In this document: positions 21,150-30,984 of the stretch, piece after piece | Numbering within the stretch: the first letter of the stretch is position 1 | Layout of the letters: the number at the start of each line of letters is the position of its first letter | Made by a program: the position numbers and the translations under genes | Source: Eutreptiella sp. 'Long Island Sound 2002' | Taxonomy: Eukaryota; Euglenozoa; Euglenophyceae; Eutreptiales; Eutreptiaceae | Direction: 5' to 3' | Length of the DNA: 64,000 nt | Assembly (NCBI GenBank): GCA_964036045.1 | Contig: OZ038382.1 | Span: forward strand, 38,704,090-38,768,089 | The notes under the pieces: model-generated | What the model saw: only the letters and a program-made list of their open reading frames with translations | Told to the model about the DNA's origin: nothing | Databases searched by the model: none

Positions 21150-22770
21150 CTGCCGCAGTCAAGAAATGCCCCACTCCCAACACATAGTATTGACCTTTCA
21201 GTACCCAGAATTTAGAATTATAGGCATGGTCCGATATGTATATATATACACCCCTGTCTGTGAAAATCTTTAGGTTTTATCTTTTTCGAAATGAATCACC
21301 TCCACCAATCCTGTATAGGAAAGCAAGGACGTGATAAGATGCAACAAACTATGCATTACTCAACTTGCATTTGTTAAAGTGACACCCTGAGTGTTCACCG
21401 ATGCCATAGGGCATCATGTCACTGGTCAGATTTTGATTCACCTGCCTGGCATAAAGTACAATGTCATGTAGTAATCAACCAGTTTGACACCGGAAACATC
21501 ATCCAGCCCAGTACCATCATACAGAGTGTGGACGTGACCTATTTTGTCAATGACATGCAGGAAAGTGAATGTTGTAGGAAACGGCGGCGAAATGCTCTTT
21601 TACCTCCTCAATTACCCCAATCCGCTCCTTGGCCAGCTTCTCTGGTAATCATCTGTCATTTCTTCCTGTTAAGAATTCTGCAACCAGATTTTTTAGAGCC
21701 ATTTTTCTATTCAGACGAATCCCCAGTGCAAAACGAGGGGAAATGAATGGTTCTACGGTGGGATCGAACCAGATGGAGGACCATGCAATCAGAACGCATA
21801 CATGGAGTTACATACTCATCCACTGGCCTCCCTTCTGTCAGCATTGCACCAAGAAAAGTTCTGATGTTTCCCTTGCTGTCTGCGGAATCTATCCAACGTG
21901 ACATTCTTTAGTGCCACCCCTTCGGACCGAAATGAAATCTGTATCAGGAGTGCTTTCGAGCAGTTTCCGTCCCGTCCAGGGTTTTTTTGGTTTGCATGAG
22001 TACCAATTTTTCTGCTGAAATTTTTTCTCTCATACAAGCTGAAATGACACATGAAGCGCCAGGGAACGGGTGATGCTGTATTTCACACAAACCTCATGAG
22101 GTCTGAAAACTAAAGTATAGCAATAAACTTTAATTCAAACCCGGCAGTCACAGGTTGCGTCCTTGGGTGTTGTGCCAGGTCAGGTGCAGCCTTCGGCTGC
22201 AAGTGGTGGGGCCGACAGACCACGAGTGGAATGTGTCTGTTCCCTCTTCACAGGTTGATGATCGTCGCCGCCAGTCGGTCATTCCATTACATTATATCCC
22301 CATATCGGTAACATCTCGGTGTTTCTGATCGGCTGTTTGTGCCTGGGCTACGCAGTGTTTGTGTTTGTATCAGCGATCGCTGACGGGACAGGTCTGTGGA
22401 ATGGCGGGGGTTCAAACACTTCCACTTGTCACTTAAACCATCTTCGACAACTGCAATGTGGAACATCCGGTGGTGTGCACACCGCCAAAAATGGCACGGT
22501 GTGGCTCACACACATCCACAGGGGTGTTATGCAACAGCGAAACATAGTGGTCATGGATTCACAGACCAACAAGAGCCTCGTGGAGGCAATTTTGCATACA
22601 GATGTTCCCACCCCTGGTTTTCCAATGGGCGCGCCTGCACACACCAGAAAAAATGAGGTTACTCAGTGCTGCTGAATTTTCCCGTCCACAGTTCAATATT
22701 CTCTTGGACAGCCGATGGGTGACAGAGAGGATTACGGTACCCCACCATGGTTGCAATGACTTTTTATCAA
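21150..22770. other. Intergenic, one weak ORF
   Basis: AT-rich DNA without repeats I could detect. A plus-strand frame at 22,319-22,675 starts with a hydrophobic segment (FLIGCLCLGYAVFVFVSA) that could be a signal or TM helix followed by about 90 residues. It uses a non-ATG start, and I cannot support it as a gene. Confidence 0.35.
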
Positions 22771-23010
22771 AATCACCTCGAAGAGAGGTTGTTAGATCAA
22801 TCGCAGGCGCGAGCGTCGTATACCCCCCCCTTTTAGGGTCGTTCGCGCAGCACACCCCAATGTATGGTTTCTGACGTCTAACCCCTTGTAAAATCATCAT
22901 TTAGGAACAAAAATGATCCTCCGATTTTTTTTTGGATTTTGACCCCCGTACCCCCCCGCACCTGGGTACCCCATTTAGGGGGGGGGGGGGGGTCAAAACT
23001 TCTTTGCGTA
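22771..23010 (+). repeat. Dispersed repeat family, copy 1
   Basis: It begins aatcacctcgaagagaggtt then gttagatca, followed by cgtatacccccccc, an aaccccttgtaaaatc box, a T-rich tract and a long poly-G run leading to gtcaaaact. It has the same order as copies at 23,361, 32,697 (partial) and 41,857. The head is close to palindromic. Confidence 0.75.
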
Positions 23011-23360
23011 TTGTGGCCGCTGTGTGTGTACTTGGACCTGGGTCCTGAGAAACATTTTTCTGGTATATGGACCCCTAACACATGGCGGGAGTCTCGGGTC
23101 CCAACTCCAGGTACCCCCAGTCGGCCCCCCCCCATATGGCCCCTTGCTAGTGAGGACTTTGCCGTTTTCACAATGGATGGGTTGTTTAGTGCCATGTGAA
23201 AGTTTTTTGAAATTCGATTTTTCATGAAACCCTTCCGTTGCCCCTAGGATGGGTTTGGGTTATCATTTGGTGACAATACGGGTACTTGACCACCCATGGG
23301 GACCCACGTAGTGGCTGCTAGGCCTATGTAGCCCGTGCCATGGGCCTCCAAAAGCCCAAA

Positions 23361-23620
23361 AATCACCTCGCAGAGGTTGTTAGATCAAAGCCGGGCAGGC
23401 GTATATAGGGGAGAACGCCACATACCCCCCCCATTTTGGGCCTTTTTGGGCCTATTCGCATACCCCACCCTAAGGGGTTGAATTCTTAGTTTAACCCCTT
23501 GTAAAATCGTTATTTTGTCCAATAAACGCATCCCCCAATGAGTTTTTGGTCCAGACCCCCAACCCCCCCCCACTTGAAACCCACTTTTTTGAGGTTTTGA
23601 GGCAGGTGTGGGGGGGTCAA
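23361..23620 (+). repeat. Dispersed repeat family, copy 2
   Basis: It has the same elements as copy 1, in order: aatcacctcgcagaggttg, gttagatca, catacccccccc, aaccccttgtaaaatcg, atcccccaatga and gggggggtcaaaa. The head lacks three bases relative to copies 1 and 3. It lies 590 bases downstream of copy 1 in the same orientation. Confidence 0.75.
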
Positions 23621-23922
23621 AAAGATGACCTCCCTCGTTTTTTGGTCGAAAATCAGGAATCTTTTTGTTTTTTTCGATTTTGAGCCAAAAAAGTTTTTCC
23701 AGGTCCTGTCTCCATGGGGTTTGTATGGGGCAGAGTCGGACGAGCGCAGTTTCCCGTGCTACCCACTCTGAGGGGTGTGAGTGGGGATGTTGTGACGAAA
23801 TATGCCTACTAGGATACGGAAGGACGTTTTTTGCAGTCTATAGCCTTGGCGAGGGCCGGTCAATGCCGGTGCCAAAGACGTGAAATAGTTGTTTCCACCA
23901 ATAATGGCCTAGTGAATGGGCC

Positions 23923-24490
23923 GGTACACAACGCAGTTTTTCACCCTGGGCAGCTCAAAAATTGAAGGTTTCAAAATTTTACTTTTTTGATATCTTGATC
24001 ACCTAAAATGACCATCCAAGGTATGTAAAGGATGTTTTAAGCCGTATTTACGTGTTTTTCACCCTATTTGGGTATTAGGTCGGGGGGGGGGGGGGTCTCC
24101 CAAGAGATTGGTACACAAACTGCTCATGTAGTTTTTCACCCTGGGCAACTCAAAAATCGAATATTCGAAACTTGTTTTTTTAATATTGTGATCATGTAAA
24201 ATGATCATCCAAGCTATGTAAAGGATGTTTTAGGCCGCATTGACGTGTTTTTCACCCTATTTGGGCATTAGGTTGGGGGGGGGGGTCTCCCAAGGGATGG
24301 GTACACAACCTGCTTCTTTTCACTCCTGGCAGCTCAAAAATCGAAACTTTCCAAACTTACTTTTTTGATATTATGATAACCTAAAATGACCATCTAAGCT
24401 ACGTAAAGCATGTTTTAGGCCGTATTTACGTGTTTTTCACCCTATTTGGGTATTAGGTCCGGGGGGGGGGGGGGGGTCTCCCAAGGGATG
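23923..24490. repeat. Three tandem units of about 190 bp with poly-G tracts
   Basis: Units start with ggtacacaa at 23,923, 24,110 and 24,300, and a fourth start at 24,491 is cut off by unrelated sequence. Each holds tttttcaccctgggca(g/a)ctc or close, aaaatgaccatcNaNgNtatg, a gtgtttttcaccctatttgg box and a 10-16-base poly-G run before tctcccaag. Identity is high between units, and the poly-G length varies most. No ORF spans it. Confidence 0.85.
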
Positions 24491-25130
24491 GGTACACAAC
24501 TTTCGTACGGGAGCGCAACAGCTGAGTCGTCGGGCCCGTAGCCACTCTCTTCGGCTTCTGCCTCCGTACCCTCTTGTGCCAAGCCGGCATTTCCGCCCTC
24601 CGTAGCCCCTTCCAAATGACGCCTACCAGGCGAGAGATCCGACACCGTGGACTCCGCAGGCACTTGTAGACTGGGGAAGGGGCGGGAAGGGTGGGAGGGG
24701 CAGATCGTGTTCCTCCTCCTTGCCTGCTCGCTCCCTATTGGTTGCAAGGAGCTGCTCACGTTGAGGTTGCTGCAGTCTGGCAATGGTATTGCCGGTGTTG
24801 ATGTGCATGTCGTAGGGCAGCCCGGCAGGGCACGGTACACCAGGACTGACAACCTGCCACTCCACCCACTCCCACATCCACGGCTCCAGCTGCTTCTCTC
24901 CGCTACGCGCAAGGCCTTCATCGGGCCCCGCCGCCGAGGCCACCGTGCTATCGCCCTTATGCCCCAGCACCGCACTGCAGACCTCGGCGTGGCCGCCGCA
25001 GAGGTTGCTGGGGCCGGTCTCATGGGCTGAGCTGTTGTCCGAGCTGGGGCATGGCCCCCCTTCTCAGTGGTCACGATGGACCACAAAATCCATGGCCTTG
25101 TTTCTTTGCTCCCCTACCTCCCTTGCACCA
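24491..25130. other. GC-rich stretch, possibly 5'-truncated LINE sequence
   Basis: Frames are open on both strands but none shows a recognisable motif. It lies directly upstream of the LINE C-terminal domains, so it may be older RT sequence of the same element. I cannot see RT motifs. Confidence 0.35.
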
Positions 25131-26382
25131 AGGCAACCGCCTGGGGTGTGGAGGGCCTTTCACTCCTTCAATGTTCCCGCGCAACATAAAGACTTCATCA
25201 GACAGGTGCTATGGCTCCGCCTCCCTGTGGGGGAGCGACAAAAGGATTGGAAACCGGATGATGTGTGGTGCCCTATTGACGGTGAGCTAGAAACAATTGA
25301 TCACGCGCGCACGGAGTGCTCCCTACTCAAAGTCGCCTTTGACACTATTACAAAATGCTTTCCCACGGCCACTGCCGAGGAATGTCCACCAGCCTTGCTT
25401 TCCTCTTCCCTACAGTTTTCTTTCCAGTGCCCGACAGGCTTCCTGGCCTGGGCGGCGGTATATGCCAATTGGCAGGTCCGCCAAAAGAAAAAACATCAAC
25501 GCCAATATTCTGCTACCTGGATCCGCTTTGTTTCTATTTGGATAGCCACCTTGAAACTATGGGCTACCGGTCCTTTGAATATTCCTATTTCGGAGCATGA
25601 CCTGCATCTTTTCATCAAAGCACTACAATCGCTACTCCATGATGGAGTGCTGCAACACCCCCATCTGCGTGTCACGCCTCCCACCCCCCCCGCCCAGCAA
25701 AAAACAACGCAAAGAAACAGCGCGCCGACTGCGCAAACAACAACGGGCGGCTGAGCTGGAAGGAGTTTTTGACACTCTCGCCGCGGACGGATACACCCTG
25801 GTTTTCACAGATGGCTCATCCGCCGAAACGGAAGGCGTGGGCCGGGTAGCAGGATATGGCATTTACGCGCATCCTGACATCAACATCTCTGCATATGTCC
25901 CAGTTCATTTCCGACAAACAAACAACACGGCAGAACTCCTGGCCGTGGTTCGAGCATTGCAAATCCTTTCTTTTGGCAAAGTCGCAACCGACAGTGAGTA
26001 CGTCTTCCTGGGAGCCACAGGCGCGGCGCGCCGGTGGAAACTCAGGGGATGGACGGGAAGCAGTGGTCCGGTTTCTAATGTTCCCCTCTGGGAGCTTCTT
26101 CTTGACACTCTCAGCGCACACACAGGCTCCATCAAATTTATCAAAGTGCCGTCCCATGTGGACATTTTAGGGAATAACGAAGCTGACAGAATGGCGGACC
26201 AGGGAAGGCTCTCCCACCCCAGATGTCCGGTTCTTAAGACCCCGTTACGTGATTTCACCGTGTCCACATACACCCCCCCCACCAAGCGACGGCGCAGGAC
26301 CACTGCCGCCGAGCTGGACTCGGTTGTGCAGGTTTTGAATTTTCCCCCCCACAAAGACAGTATGGGAGGCAGTGTGGTATAG
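25131..26382 (+). pseudogene. LINE 3' part: zinc-binding region plus RNase H
   Basis: The first frame (to 25,754) reads FNVPAQHKDFIRQVLWLRLP, then CPIDGELETIDHARTEC. This is the Cys/His pattern found after LINE RTs (zf-RVT-like). The next frame (about 25,690-26,382) holds an RNase H domain with its acidic residues present: FTDGSS, NNTAELLAVVRAL, ATDSEYV and PSHVDILGNNEADRMADQ. The shift falls in a poly-C stretch near 25,680-25,692, so a single homopolymer indel would restore continuity (inference). RNase H removes RNA from RNA-DNA hybrids during retrotransposition. Endonuclease and RT motifs are absent, so this is a 5'-truncated copy, as is typical of LINEs. The stop codon lies inside a tRNA-like sequence. 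Confidence 0.75.
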
Positions 26383-26440
26383 TGGTTACCATCGTCAGCT
26401 GTCGTCGCATAGATCGCCGGTTCGAACCCGGCCTGTAGTA
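26366..26440 (+). pseudogene. tRNA-like sequence (Asp-like, degenerate)
   Basis: A box-like TGGTATAGTGG (within the D arm GGTA-TAGTGGT-TACC, four paired bases) and a perfect B box/T arm (GCCGG-TTCGAAC-CCGGC at 26,416-26,432) are present at tRNA spacing. The bases that would form the acceptor stem do not pair and the anticodon stem is poor. A GTC triplet sits in the expected loop. This is either a tRNA pseudogene or the head of a tRNA-derived SINE or LINE tail. Confidence 0.55.
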
Positions 26441-26699
26441 GTGCTCCCCCCCACCGGCCTCGCCCGACCGGGGACTGGGGCCCCTCCCGCTTCTATCTAT
26501 TTTTTCGCATTGGCCTTATCTATTTTTTCCTACTGAGCAGCTTCAATTTCGTACACTACAATCAATAAGAAAAATGTGCCCAGGCACCTGCAGCAGTGCG
26601 CCCCGCCACCACCCACGCCCGATGGGAGGCTGCCACCCCACCCGTTGCTTGCCTTTGCCCGAGCCGCCGCTCCGCTTGATCCGGTTTTGGCGGCCCGGG
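26441..26699. other. Short spacer between two tRNA-like sequences
   Basis: Pyrimidine-rich with poly-C, no gene seen. Confidence 0.5.
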
Positions 26700-26785
26700 C
26701 AGCGGGGTTCGAACCTGGGACCAGCGAAGCTGGAGTCCAGGGTGCTTCCACTGAAGCACGGGGCACCACACCCGCACTATGACTC
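26700..26785 (-). pseudogene. tRNA-like sequence on the minus strand (Trp-like)
   Basis: Read on the minus strand: a perfect 7-bp hairpin GTGCTTC-AGTG-GAAGCAC in the D-arm position, ACTCCAG as a possible CCA-anticodon loop, and a perfect B box GGTTCGAACCC. The D-arm hairpin is longer than in a real tRNA and the acceptor ends do not pair. It is a pseudogene or SINE head, oriented opposite to the tRNA-like sequence at 26,366. Confidence 0.45.
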
Positions 26786-27250
26786 CACAAACACACAGCC
26801 ACACACACACACATGGCACACATGCATTTTGCTACGTCCTATGGTTTTCTGAGTCTGTTTGTATGTTACTCCCTGCACTTTTGAAACTAAACAGCGACAG
26901 ACGGGGTAAGGCCGAGTGAGTGCCATGCTATGCAGCCCAGTCAGTTCGCACGTAACACAGTGAATGCAGTCCACACTTATGGACGGCTGCTTTTTTTTTT
27001 ATTGATCCTGGTTGTTCGCTAGAGTCGGCAGAAAAGGACAGGCACACAAGTGACCCACAGAGCTAACCGCAACGCCTCGCTGTACTTTACATAGTGGAGC
27101 ACCCCAACCAAGAAGGGGACACGTGCATTGATTGGACTTCGCAGTACTGCTGGACTGATGGCTGGAATTGTCTATGGCGGGGACATTCAGTCTATCAGAA
27201 CCGACCATTGATCCCCCTTCTCAGTGGAACTGACATCCACGACCCTGTGT
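26786..27250. other. Intergenic, no gene seen
   Basis: Includes short CA-rich DNA near 26,793-26,812 and a T10 run near 26,991. ORFs here are short and unconvincing. Confidence 0.5.
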
Positions 27251-27672
27251 AGTGCACTCGCTCCGGGGCGGCCAGGGCGGGCCGGTGTGGTGGGTGGGTG
27301 GGGCGGCACAGGCCGGCAGGCGTGGGGGGGGGGGAGGGCGGGCGGGGCAGGCGACTGCGGTGGGAGGGGCACGTAGGCGGGCGGGACGGGGCGGGTGGGG
27401 TGGCACAGGCGTGGCGGGCAGGGGGGGGGGGGGGCTTGGCGGGCGGGCGAGGCGGGCTGGCGGGTGGGTGGGCGGGGCGTGCCGGGTTTGGCGGGCGGTG
27501 CGGGGCGGGCGGGGGGGGGGGGGTGACGGGCTGGCTGGCTGGGTGGGCAGGCAGGGCCGGTGGGGCGGGCGGTTGGGGCTGGTTTGGCGGACGGCCCGGC
27601 GGGACGGGGCGGGCGGGGAGGGTAGGTGGGATGGGCGGGGCAGGGAGCTTGGGGCGGGCAGGGCGGCCGGGC
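27251..27672. repeat. G-rich low-complexity block
   Basis: More than 400 bases dominated by GGC, GGT and GGGCGG words, with G runs of 10-13 at about 27,327, 27,421 and 27,511. It is strongly strand-asymmetric (G on plus) and likely to form G-quadruplexes (inference). Long Gly/Arg and Pro/Ala ORFs on both strands are composition artefacts. Confidence 0.85.
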
Positions 27673-27933
27673 AGTACCCCTGGGTCACAAAGTCTGCCAC
27701 GAGTACCCCTGGCGCACCAACTCTGTCGCCAGTACCCTTAGGTCACAAGCTGTGTCATCAATACCCTTGGGTTACAAACTCTGTCACCATTACTGCTGGG
27801 TCAAAAACTCTACCGTCAGTACCCCTGGGTCACAAACTCTGTCACCTGTACCCCTGGCTCACACACTCTGTCATCAGTACCCCTGGGTCACAAACTTTTT
27901 CATCAGTACCCCTGGGTCACTAACTCTGTCACC
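27673..27933. repeat. 29-bp minisatellite, nine units
   Basis: Nine consecutive 29-base units with consensus agtacccctgggtcacaaac followed by tctgtcacc. The count is exact: 9 x 29 = 261 bases. Substitutions but no indels separate the units. Unit length is not a multiple of three, so it is not a conserved coding repeat. Confidence 0.92.
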
Positions 27934-28925
27934 AGTAGGGGTAGCGGATTTAGTTTGCACTGGGTTTTTTGTTCATCAGTGTGCTCTGCGCTGACCTGTT
28001 GTCGGACCATGAAACCCTGGGGTCGGAATGGTCATGCTCTAGTACAGAGGTCAGTGACTTGGAGGGTTTTTGGCCCTGCAAGCGCGTCAAGAGAGCGTTG
28101 CGGTAACCTGAGTTTGGGTGTACCAACACCTTGAGGGAAGTGAAGGTGAACATGCTGGTTGCAGAGCAAAGCACAAGCTGCATGTGGCGACATGTTTCGG
28201 GGTTGTTGTTGTACGCCTTCAAGGAAACTACTGAGCAAACAACCCTCCTGCCACAAAATAACCATCCTCAACCACAAACATTGCACAATTAAGAGATGAA
28301 TACAAACAACCACTCTGCTGCTTGTGACACCAATTCATCGCCACACGTGTACAAACTGAAGAGCAGATATTTTGTTTCCGGCGGTCGCCTTTTTTATCTA
28401 AAGCAGGGTCATCAGAAAACTGTCCCCTCCCGGAATAGGGGGACAAAGAGGAGGGGGGATATTAGAAAAAGAAAATTCTGTGGCCCTCCCCTTAAGACTA
28501 CCATCAATTTTCCGAAACCATGGCACCCCCTCCCCCTACTGTGCCTCATCCAAAAATTGGTATGCAGCCAGCGCCATGGAGGTGCAACCAATGCAGGGCC
28601 AAGAAGTGCGTTTTTTTTCCTAACGACAATGGTTTTGGGTGCTTTATTGATGGATTATTTTCACCGTGTGCGCGCTACTTTTGCCGCATGTATACCTGGA
28701 ACACCCTGACGTTTACCCCCCAAAAATGGCCTGTCAAGAGGACAATTTGCATGCTCTTTGCTCAAAGATAGCCATACATCTGCTGGTAGAGGAAGTCACA
28801 CATGCAACCCCATGTGCCAACAGCACAATGGAAGCAAACACTTCGCACACCTGCACCGGCACAACACAAAAGCTCGAATTATTTTCTGCGCTATCTTCTT
28901 ACAGACCATCTATTTCTGTGCAAAG
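27934..28925. other. Intergenic before the F-box/LRR gene
   Basis: No assigned gene. A plus-strand frame near 28,520-28,770 contains a Cys-rich stretch (CNQCRAKKCVFFPND), which could be a decayed small protein but is unsupported. The promoter of the gene at 28,926 should lie at the right end. Confidence 0.4.
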
Positions 28926-29912
28926 ATGAAGTTGCATGAGCTGCCCGTAGATGTGTTGCATTGTATTTCCGACTTTTTAGGGACCGCAGCATGCAGTCAC
29001 GTGTGTGCACAAATGTGGCTTCATTTGCAGCAGCGGCATTTGCGGTACTACATTCGACATGATGATTTTCTCCTGCAAATAATGGACACCCTATGCATGC
29101 AAGCATTGCGCACTGCCTCTGTACGTTTCCGTGGCAACGGGGGCAAGGCCGCACAAGCCTTTGCAGGTTTGAAGGCAGCACCTGCGCTGCACACTCTGCA
29201 TTTGCATCTGGCGAAGAACAATGTGGGAGACAAAGGTGCACACGCCCTTACAGGGCTGAAGGAAGCACCTGTGCTGCACACTCTGTGTTTGAATCTGGAG
29301 TATAACAATGTAGGACACAATGGTGCACAAGCCCTTGTACGGCTGAACGAAGCACCTGCGCTGCACACACTGCATTTGGATCTTTCAAATAACGATGTGG
29401 GAGACAACGGTGCACAAGCCCTTGCAGGGCTGAAGGAAGCACTCTTGCTGCACACACTGCATTTGGATCTTTCAGGAAACAATGTGGAAGACAATGGTGC
29501 GCAAGGCCTTGCGGGGTTGAAGGAAGCACCTGCACTGCATGCTCTACGTTTGAACCTGGAGTATAACAATGTAGGACACGATGGTGCACAAGCCCTTGCG
29601 GGGCTGAAGGAAGCACCTGCGCTGCACACACTGCATTTGGATCTTTCAAATAACGATGTGGGAGACAATAGTGCACAAGCCCTTGCAGGGCTGAAGGAAG
29701 CACCTTTGCTGCACAGTCTGCATTTGGATCTGTCTAATAACGTTGTGGGAGACAATGGTGCGCAAGCCCTTGCAGGGCTGAAGGAAGCACCTGTGTTGCA
29801 CAGTCTGTATTTGAATCTTCGGTGGAACATGGTGGGAGCAAGTGGTGCAGAATCACTTGCAGGGCTGAAAGAAGCACCTAAACTGCGCATTCTACAATTG
29901 AATGTCCTCTGA
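28926..29912 (+). CDS. F-box-like / leucine-rich repeat protein
   Basis: A 328-residue intronless ORF from ATG at 28,926 to TGA. The start is chosen at MKLHELPVDVLHCISDFLG, the typical opening of an F-box (LPxDVLxxIxxFL). The frame is open further upstream but without protein-like sequence. From residue about 75, eight or nine LRRs of 28 residues follow, pattern LHTLHLDLSNNDVGDNGAQA then LAGLKEAP, resembling ribonuclease-inhibitor-type LRRs (alternating Nx(V/I)GDxGAxAL). In known families, F-box/LRR proteins are substrate receptors of SCF ubiquitin ligases, with the F-box binding SKP1 and the LRRs binding targets. The 84-bp units are nearly identical at the DNA level, including silent sites, so the array has expanded or been homogenised recently. 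No signal peptide is seen. Confidence 0.82.
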   Translation: MKLHELPVDVLHCISDFLGTAACSHVCAQMWLHLQQRHLRYYIRHDDFLLQIMDTLCMQALRTASVRFRGNGGKAAQAFAGLKAAPALHTLHLHLAKNNVGDKGAHALTGLKEAPVLHTLCLNLEYNNVGHNGAQALVRLNEAPALHTLHLDLSNNDVGDNGAQALAGLKEALLLHTLHLDLSGNNVEDNGAQGLAGLKEAPALHALRLNLEYNNVGHDGAQALAGLKEAPALHTLHLDLSNNDVGDNSAQALAGLKEAPLLHSLHLDLSNNVVGDNGAQALAGLKEAPVLHSLYLNLRWNMVGASGAESLAGLKEAPKLRILQLNVL

Positions 29913-30613
29913 TATTTGTATTTTAACCTTTTTGTTGGTGCTGTAGGCGTCACGTACTAGTATGGACCTGGAATCAAATGTATTGCATTTTTTGCTCTAT
30001 CTGCTCATGCGTAACTTGCACATACTATAGATGTTGTGTCTATTGTGCTCTAGTATTGTGTCAGTGGTTAAGTGTTGTGATCTTCATACATGCGAGGCCT
30101 GTGCTGCTTGATGGAATGATTATCAGCGTACGTTGCACAACTAGATGACCCCCCCCCCCACCCTTTAAGCAAGCATGGCGTTGTCCGAACACGGATCCCC
30201 TGTCGGACTGTGTTTTTTTTTTCAACCCTTATCTTTTTTGGAATCAAGGCCCCAGCCGTTGGCCATTGTCATTTCAGATTTTTCGTTTCTGTACTTTAAA
30301 GACGTGCACCTTTGGTACATCAAGCTCTTGAGGGGTGTTGCATGGCCACACTCTGTGGTGTTGCAGATGTGGACTCAGAGTGGTTTGGTTGTCCTATCCG
30401 TCCATGGGTGAATATTTTGAGGAGGATCTGGAGAACCAAGGCCTGGGTGCCCAAATTTACTTTGCCTTTGTTGATTGCATCATTCAAAATCATGGTGTTC
30501 AGATGAACATGTATCGAGACCTTTGATTCAGTCCATGCCCCCAACTACAGTGCTTGATCTTAGCTCAGGGTAGACCCAGGGTTGGCTGAGCTGTGGTTTG
30601 GCTCTGTTTGCAG

Positions 30614-30644
<31 letters not shown>

Positions 30645-30941
30645 TGTATTGGCTATCTGTTGGTTCTTGTCTCCATCACCAAGTGTGTGTCTGTGTGTTT
30701 TTGTTTGTGTGTGTGCGGTTAGGTGATAGCACCTAGCACAGGTTGCATAAATTGGGCTTCGAGCTCCTCGGTAGGTTAATTTATGGTCCGTTGGTAGTGC
30801 AGCACACATTCGAGGGCAGGTCGGGGTGCAGGGGATGAATTGCCACCGAACCCACCACTGCACATTGCCACATTTATCAGCAGTTCCTGAGGACTTTTCT
30901 TTCATCGCTTTGCTTGCTCTGTTCTTGTTTTCGCGATTCTC

Positions 30942-30983
<42 letters not shown>
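29913..30983. other. Intergenic with GT microsatellites
   Basis: Contains an imperfect (GT)n block at 30,610-30,645, a pure (GT)20-like run at 30,944-30,983 and a poly-C run near 30,150. No gene is supported. The GT run is read as poly Cys-Val in one frame, which artificially extends the next ORF upstream. Confidence 0.55.

Positions 30984-30984
<1 letters not shown>

Noticed and set aside
26366-26440. Functional tRNA-Asp gene
   Set aside because: Acceptor and anticodon stems do not pair although the D and T arms do.
27673-27933. CRISPR array
   Set aside because: Units are directly adjacent 29-bp repeats without unique spacers, in a eukaryotic context; it is a minisatellite.
30826-30983. 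Cys/Val-rich N-terminus of the RT-like ORF
   Set aside because: It is translation of a (GT)n microsatellite; the coding part starts after it.
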